From: Pseudomonadota bacterium
GTDB taxonomy: Bacteria; Pseudomonadota; Alphaproteobacteria; Rhizobiales; Xanthobacteraceae
Direction: 5' to 3'
DNA: 9,080 nt
Assembly: GCA_021779635.1 (NCBI GenBank)
Contig: JAJYAH010000222.1
Location: 1 to 9,080, forward strand
Shown: in pieces, positions 6,890-9,080 of the stretch
Layout: each line of letters starts with the position of its first letter
Numbering within the stretch: the first letter of the stretch is position 1
The notes under the pieces: model-generated
What the model saw: only the letters and a program-made list of their open reading frames with translations
Told to the model about the DNA's origin: nothing
Databases searched by the model: none
Position numbers and translations under genes: made by a program

Positions 6890-7654
6890 ATGTTGGCGGG
6901 ACAACGAGTGGGGCTAGTTGTGCCGACCCTCAATGAAGGCGATTCCATCGCCGGGGCGCTCAGCTCTGTTCCGAGAGGCATCGTCGACCGGATCGTGGTA
7001 GCGGACGGCGGTAGCGTAGACGAGACCGTTGACAGGGCGCGGGCCGCCGGCGCCGAGGTGGTGCACGTAGGCCGCGGCTATGGCCGCGCATGCTGGGATG
7101 GCGCGCAGAAGGTTGCCAAGGATTGCTCCATCATCGCTTTCATGGACGGCGACGGAGCGGACCGGGTCGACCTGATTGGGGAGTTGGTCGGCCCGATCGC
7201 TCGGGGCGAACAGGATTTCGTGCTTGGCTCGCGAACGAGGGGGCAGCGGGAGCTGGGCAGCATGGGCGCACACCAAATCCTCGCCGGTCGCGTGGTGGGC
7301 TGGGTGCTCGCGCCATCGACGGGGGTCGTTTACACCGACATGAGCGCCTTCCGCGCCATTCGCCGAGAAGCGCTCCTGGCGCTCGGCATGCGCGAGATGA
7401 CATTTGGGTGGAATGTTGAGATGCAGGTTCGGGGACCGCGTCAGGGCCTGCGAGTGCTGGAGGTGCCCGTACCATACAGCAATCGTCTCGGCGGCCGTTC
7501 AAAGGTTGCGGGATCGATCAAGGGCACATTGAAGGCGACGATTAATATCTGTTCGACGCTGATCAGGGTGTTATGCGAGCCTGCCATGCCAGGACTGATC
7601 GTGTCGAATAGCGAAAGTGACGAGGAGTCAACCCGTAGTGCTCAAGAGTTTTGA
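6890..7654 (+). CDS. GT2 family glycosyltransferase, dolichyl-phosphate-sugar synthase-like
   Basis: The 254-residue GT-A enzyme opens with VGLVVPTLNEGDSI (7-20). It continues with VVADGGSVDET (36-46; nucleotide-sugar binding), FMDGDGAD (84-91; Asp86-x-Asp88 is the probable metal-binding DxD), VLGSRTRG (111-118) and a C-terminal PYSNRLGGRSKVAGS block (195-209), whose Arg/Lys-rich GGRSK motif is typical of DPM1/polyprenyl-phosphate hexosyltransferases. These transfer a sugar from a nucleotide donor to a polyprenyl phosphate at the cytoplasmic face of the membrane. There is no transmembrane segment, and the protein ends in an acidic tail (ESDEES). ATG lies 3 bases after the radical SAM stop, with GGAG at 6876-6879. 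The 3' end overlaps the next gene and carries its Shine-Dalgarno. A natural partner is the GT-C protein two genes upstream, which would use such a lipid-linked sugar; this is inferred, not shown. Confidence 0.87.
   Translation: MLAGQRVGLVVPTLNEGDSIAGALSSVPRGIVDRIVVADGGSVDETVDRARAAGAEVVHVGRGYGRACWDGAQKVAKDCSIIAFMDGDGADRVDLIGELVGPIARGEQDFVLGSRTRGQRELGSMGAHQILAGRVVGWVLAPSTGVVYTDMSAFRAIRREALLALGMREMTFGWNVEMQVRGPRQGLRVLEVPVPYSNRLGGRSKVAGSIKGTLKATINICSTLIRVLCEPAMPGLIVSNSESDEESTRSAQEF
7622..7627 (+). promoter_or_regulatory. Shine-Dalgarno GAGGAG for the nucleoside phosphorylase-like gene
   Basis: GAGGAG lies inside the GT2 coding sequence, 10 bases before GTG 7638. No comparable purine run precedes the alternative GTG at 7617, so 7638 is the better start. 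Confidence 0.5.
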
Positions 7655-8477
7655 TCGGCTCCATCGCGACGAAGAGTCGCCGCTATTGTCGCGCGACGAC
7701 TTCGCCGCCCGCTCCGTCCTCGAGCCGCAGAACATGCTGCGAGAATCGCGCCGGCAGAAGGGCTTGCCGCGCGGCAGTGTGCCAGAAGTGTGCATCCTTG
7801 ACCCGGACGCCGACATCGTGCGCTATGTGCGTTCAGTCAACGGCGCCACACCTTGTCCTACTTGGGCATGCTACCATACCGAGATGTGGGAGTGGCGCCA
7901 TTGCGGCCGTCGTGTTGGCATAGTGGGAGGCGCCGTCGGCGGCTCTTTCGCCGTTTTGGTAGCCGAGCAGTTGATGGCTTCAGGTTGCGAGCTGCTGGTC
8001 AGCATAGCCTCAGCCGGAAAAATCTCTCCTGCTCTCGAACTGCCGGCCTACGTGTTGATTGAGCGCGCTTTACGCGATGAAGGGACGAGCCACCATTATC
8101 TGCCGATCTCATCGTTTGTCGAGGCTGATGAAAGACTGGTTGCTCGCGCGGAGGCCGCTATTCGGTCGAAAGGCTTTCACATCGTTCGCGGGACCACCTG
8201 GACCACGGATGCCCCGTTCAGGGAGACAGAGGCGATGATCGCCGCGCGCCAACGGCAGGGCGTCTTGACGGTTGAAATGGAGGCCGCATCCCTGCTCGCC
8301 TTTTCAAAAGCCCGTCATTTTCCCCTTGTTTGTGCAGCACACGTCACAAACCAACTTGGACGGCGCGAAGGAGATTTCGAAAAGGGCGAACTCAATGGCT
8401 CGTCCCAATCTCTCTCGCTCGCTTTGGCGGTCGCGGACGATTGGCGAGAAAATGCGGCCAGGGAAGGGGACGCCTGA
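7638..8477 (+). CDS. Nucleoside phosphorylase superfamily protein (PNP/UDP phosphorylase fold)
   Basis: Read from GTG 7638 the protein has 279 residues (286 from GTG 7617). The PNP_UDP_1 fold is recognisable by VGIVGGAVGGSFAVLVAEQL (93-112), LLVSIASAGKI (119-129; the phosphate-loop position), TTWTTDAPFRETEAM (about 191-205) and VEMEAASLLAFS (212-223), where Met214 and Glu215 align with the ribose-binding Met180/Glu181 of E. coli DeoD. Family members cleave the N-glycosidic bond of a nucleoside with phosphate, or with water in nucleosidases. By eye two DeoD active-site residues differ: the phosphate-binding Arg87 position is Ser122, and the base-protonating Asp204 position is Asn238. The roughly 90 residues before the core are longer than in DeoD. 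It ends the operon-like block and overlaps the GT2 gene by 17 bases. Next to a radical SAM gene it may act on an adenosylated intermediate rather than in purine salvage; this is a hypothesis. Confidence 0.78.
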   Translation: MLKSFDRLHRDEESPLLSRDDFAARSVLEPQNMLRESRRQKGLPRGSVPEVCILDPDADIVRYVRSVNGATPCPTWACYHTEMWEWRHCGRRVGIVGGAVGGSFAVLVAEQLMASGCELLVSIASAGKISPALELPAYVLIERALRDEGTSHHYLPISSFVEADERLVARAEAAIRSKGFHIVRGTTWTTDAPFRETEAMIAARQRQGVLTVEMEAASLLAFSKARHFPLVCAAHVTNQLGRREGDFEKGELNGSSQSLSLALAVADDWRENAAREGDA

Positions 8478-8737
8478 GCTAGCGGGTTCGCTTGAGTTCG
8501 ATTCAGTAGGGGATTCTTGTCTTGGGCGCAGCACCGCGATGCGCAGTTGCAGCCCATCGAAGGGCCGGCAGGGCCATTACGGCATCTAGGTGGTAACTGC
8601 TGGATAATTCGTACGCGTCCGCTCATGACCGCCTTCGCGAGGAAGCCTGGAACGGCTAAGGATGGCCGCCAAAGTAACTGAATCGGTTTGGGCGTCTGGG
8701 ATTCCTAGTTTTGCCCCGGGGCGGTATGCTTTTGGGC
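8478..8737 (+). other. Non-coding gap between the phosphorylase gene and the transposase
   Basis: No supported gene is seen in these 260 bases. Small imperfect hairpins occur (for example GCGCA...TGCGC near 8528-8546), but none is followed by a U-tract. A 10-base palindrome GCCCCGGGGC lies at 8713-8722 just before the transposase start. The left end of the insertion sequence must lie in this interval, but it cannot be placed because the matching right-end repeat is outside the window. Confidence 0.6.
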
Positions 8738-9080
8738 ATGATCGACACGCAAGCGATTCTTCGCCGTTGGAATGACGTTGGCTCGAAGCTCGATGAGCGG
8801 CGGCGCAGATTGTTTGCCGCTTGCGAGGTTCGCGCGGCCGGGCGGGGAGGCCTGGAGGCGGTTGCGAGGATTACGGGTTACGCGCGATCAACGCTGGGCC
8901 GTGGCTTGAGGCAACTCGATGCGGAGCCGTTCCCGACGGGTCGCGTTCGGCAGCCCGGCGGGGGTCGCCGAACTCTGGCGAGCGAGGACCCGACGCTGAT
9001 TGAGGACTTAAGGCGCGTTTTGGAGCCAGCGACGCTTGGCGATCCCATTCGGCCGCTGTTATGGGTCTCCAAGAGCTACG
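8738..9080 (+). mobile_element. ISAzo13-family insertion sequence, 5' part of transposase (runs off the window)
   Basis: Translation from ATG 8738 stays open for 114 codons to the window end. It reads as the N-terminus of ISAzo13-family DDE transposases: LDERRRRLFAACE (residues 18-30), GRGGLEAVARITGYARSTL (helix-turn-helix-like, DNA binding), RGLRQLDA, then RVRQPGGGRRTL with DPTLIEDL, and LEPATLGDPIRPLLWVSKSY, which precedes the catalytic core in this family. An in-frame ATG at 8726 would add four residues (MLLG); neither has a well-spaced Shine-Dalgarno, and 8738 fits the usual family N-terminus. The catalytic Asp and Glu residues lie beyond the window, so whether the element is intact is unknown. 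It is in the same orientation as the upstream operon-like block. Confidence 0.85.

Noticed and set aside
8272..8589. Alternative-frame reading (105 codons) at the end of the phosphorylase gene
   Set aside because: Most of it overlaps the phosphorylase gene in another frame and the rest shows no recognisable sequence.

Overview
The window is GC-rich, densely coded on the + strand and free of obvious RNA genes or CRISPR arrays. Protein style and codon usage look alphaproteobacterial, probably the order Hyphomicrobiales (rhizobia or methylotroph-like relatives). That placement is an inference from general similarity, not from a marker gene.

Left edge (1-925): the C-terminal half of a YedY/MsrP-like molybdopterin oxidoreductase, with an in-frame amber codon two codons inside the window. 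Five bases after its stop begins a small exported PRC-barrel protein. A 117-base gap follows, holding an inverted repeat that may act as a terminator.

Main block (1043-8477): six tightly packed + strand genes that look like one operon. In order they encode a GH63-type (MGH1-like) glycoside hydrolase, a DUF2064/TIGR04282-type GT-A transferase, a polytopic GT-C (GT87/MptB-like) glycosyltransferase, a radical SAM protein with a Cys-rich C-terminal SPASM/twitch-like region, a GT2 glycosyltransferase of the dolichyl-phosphate-sugar synthase type, and a nucleoside-phosphorylase-superfamily protein. Junctions are +2, -4, -4, +3 and about -17 bases, and two consecutive junctions are TTGA stop/start overlaps. 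The set suggests synthesis of a lipid-linked or small-molecule glycoconjugate. The radical SAM plus nucleoside phosphorylase pair resembles the logic of ribosyl-hopanoid (HpnH/HpnG) and arsenosugar (ArsS) pathways, where a 5'-deoxyadenosyl group is attached and the adenine is then removed. I do not recognise this exact six-gene combination as a described pathway, and it is the most interesting item here.

Right edge (8478-9080): about 260 bases with no supported gene, then the start of an ISAzo13-family transposase that runs off the window. The biosynthetic block is therefore bordered by a mobile element.
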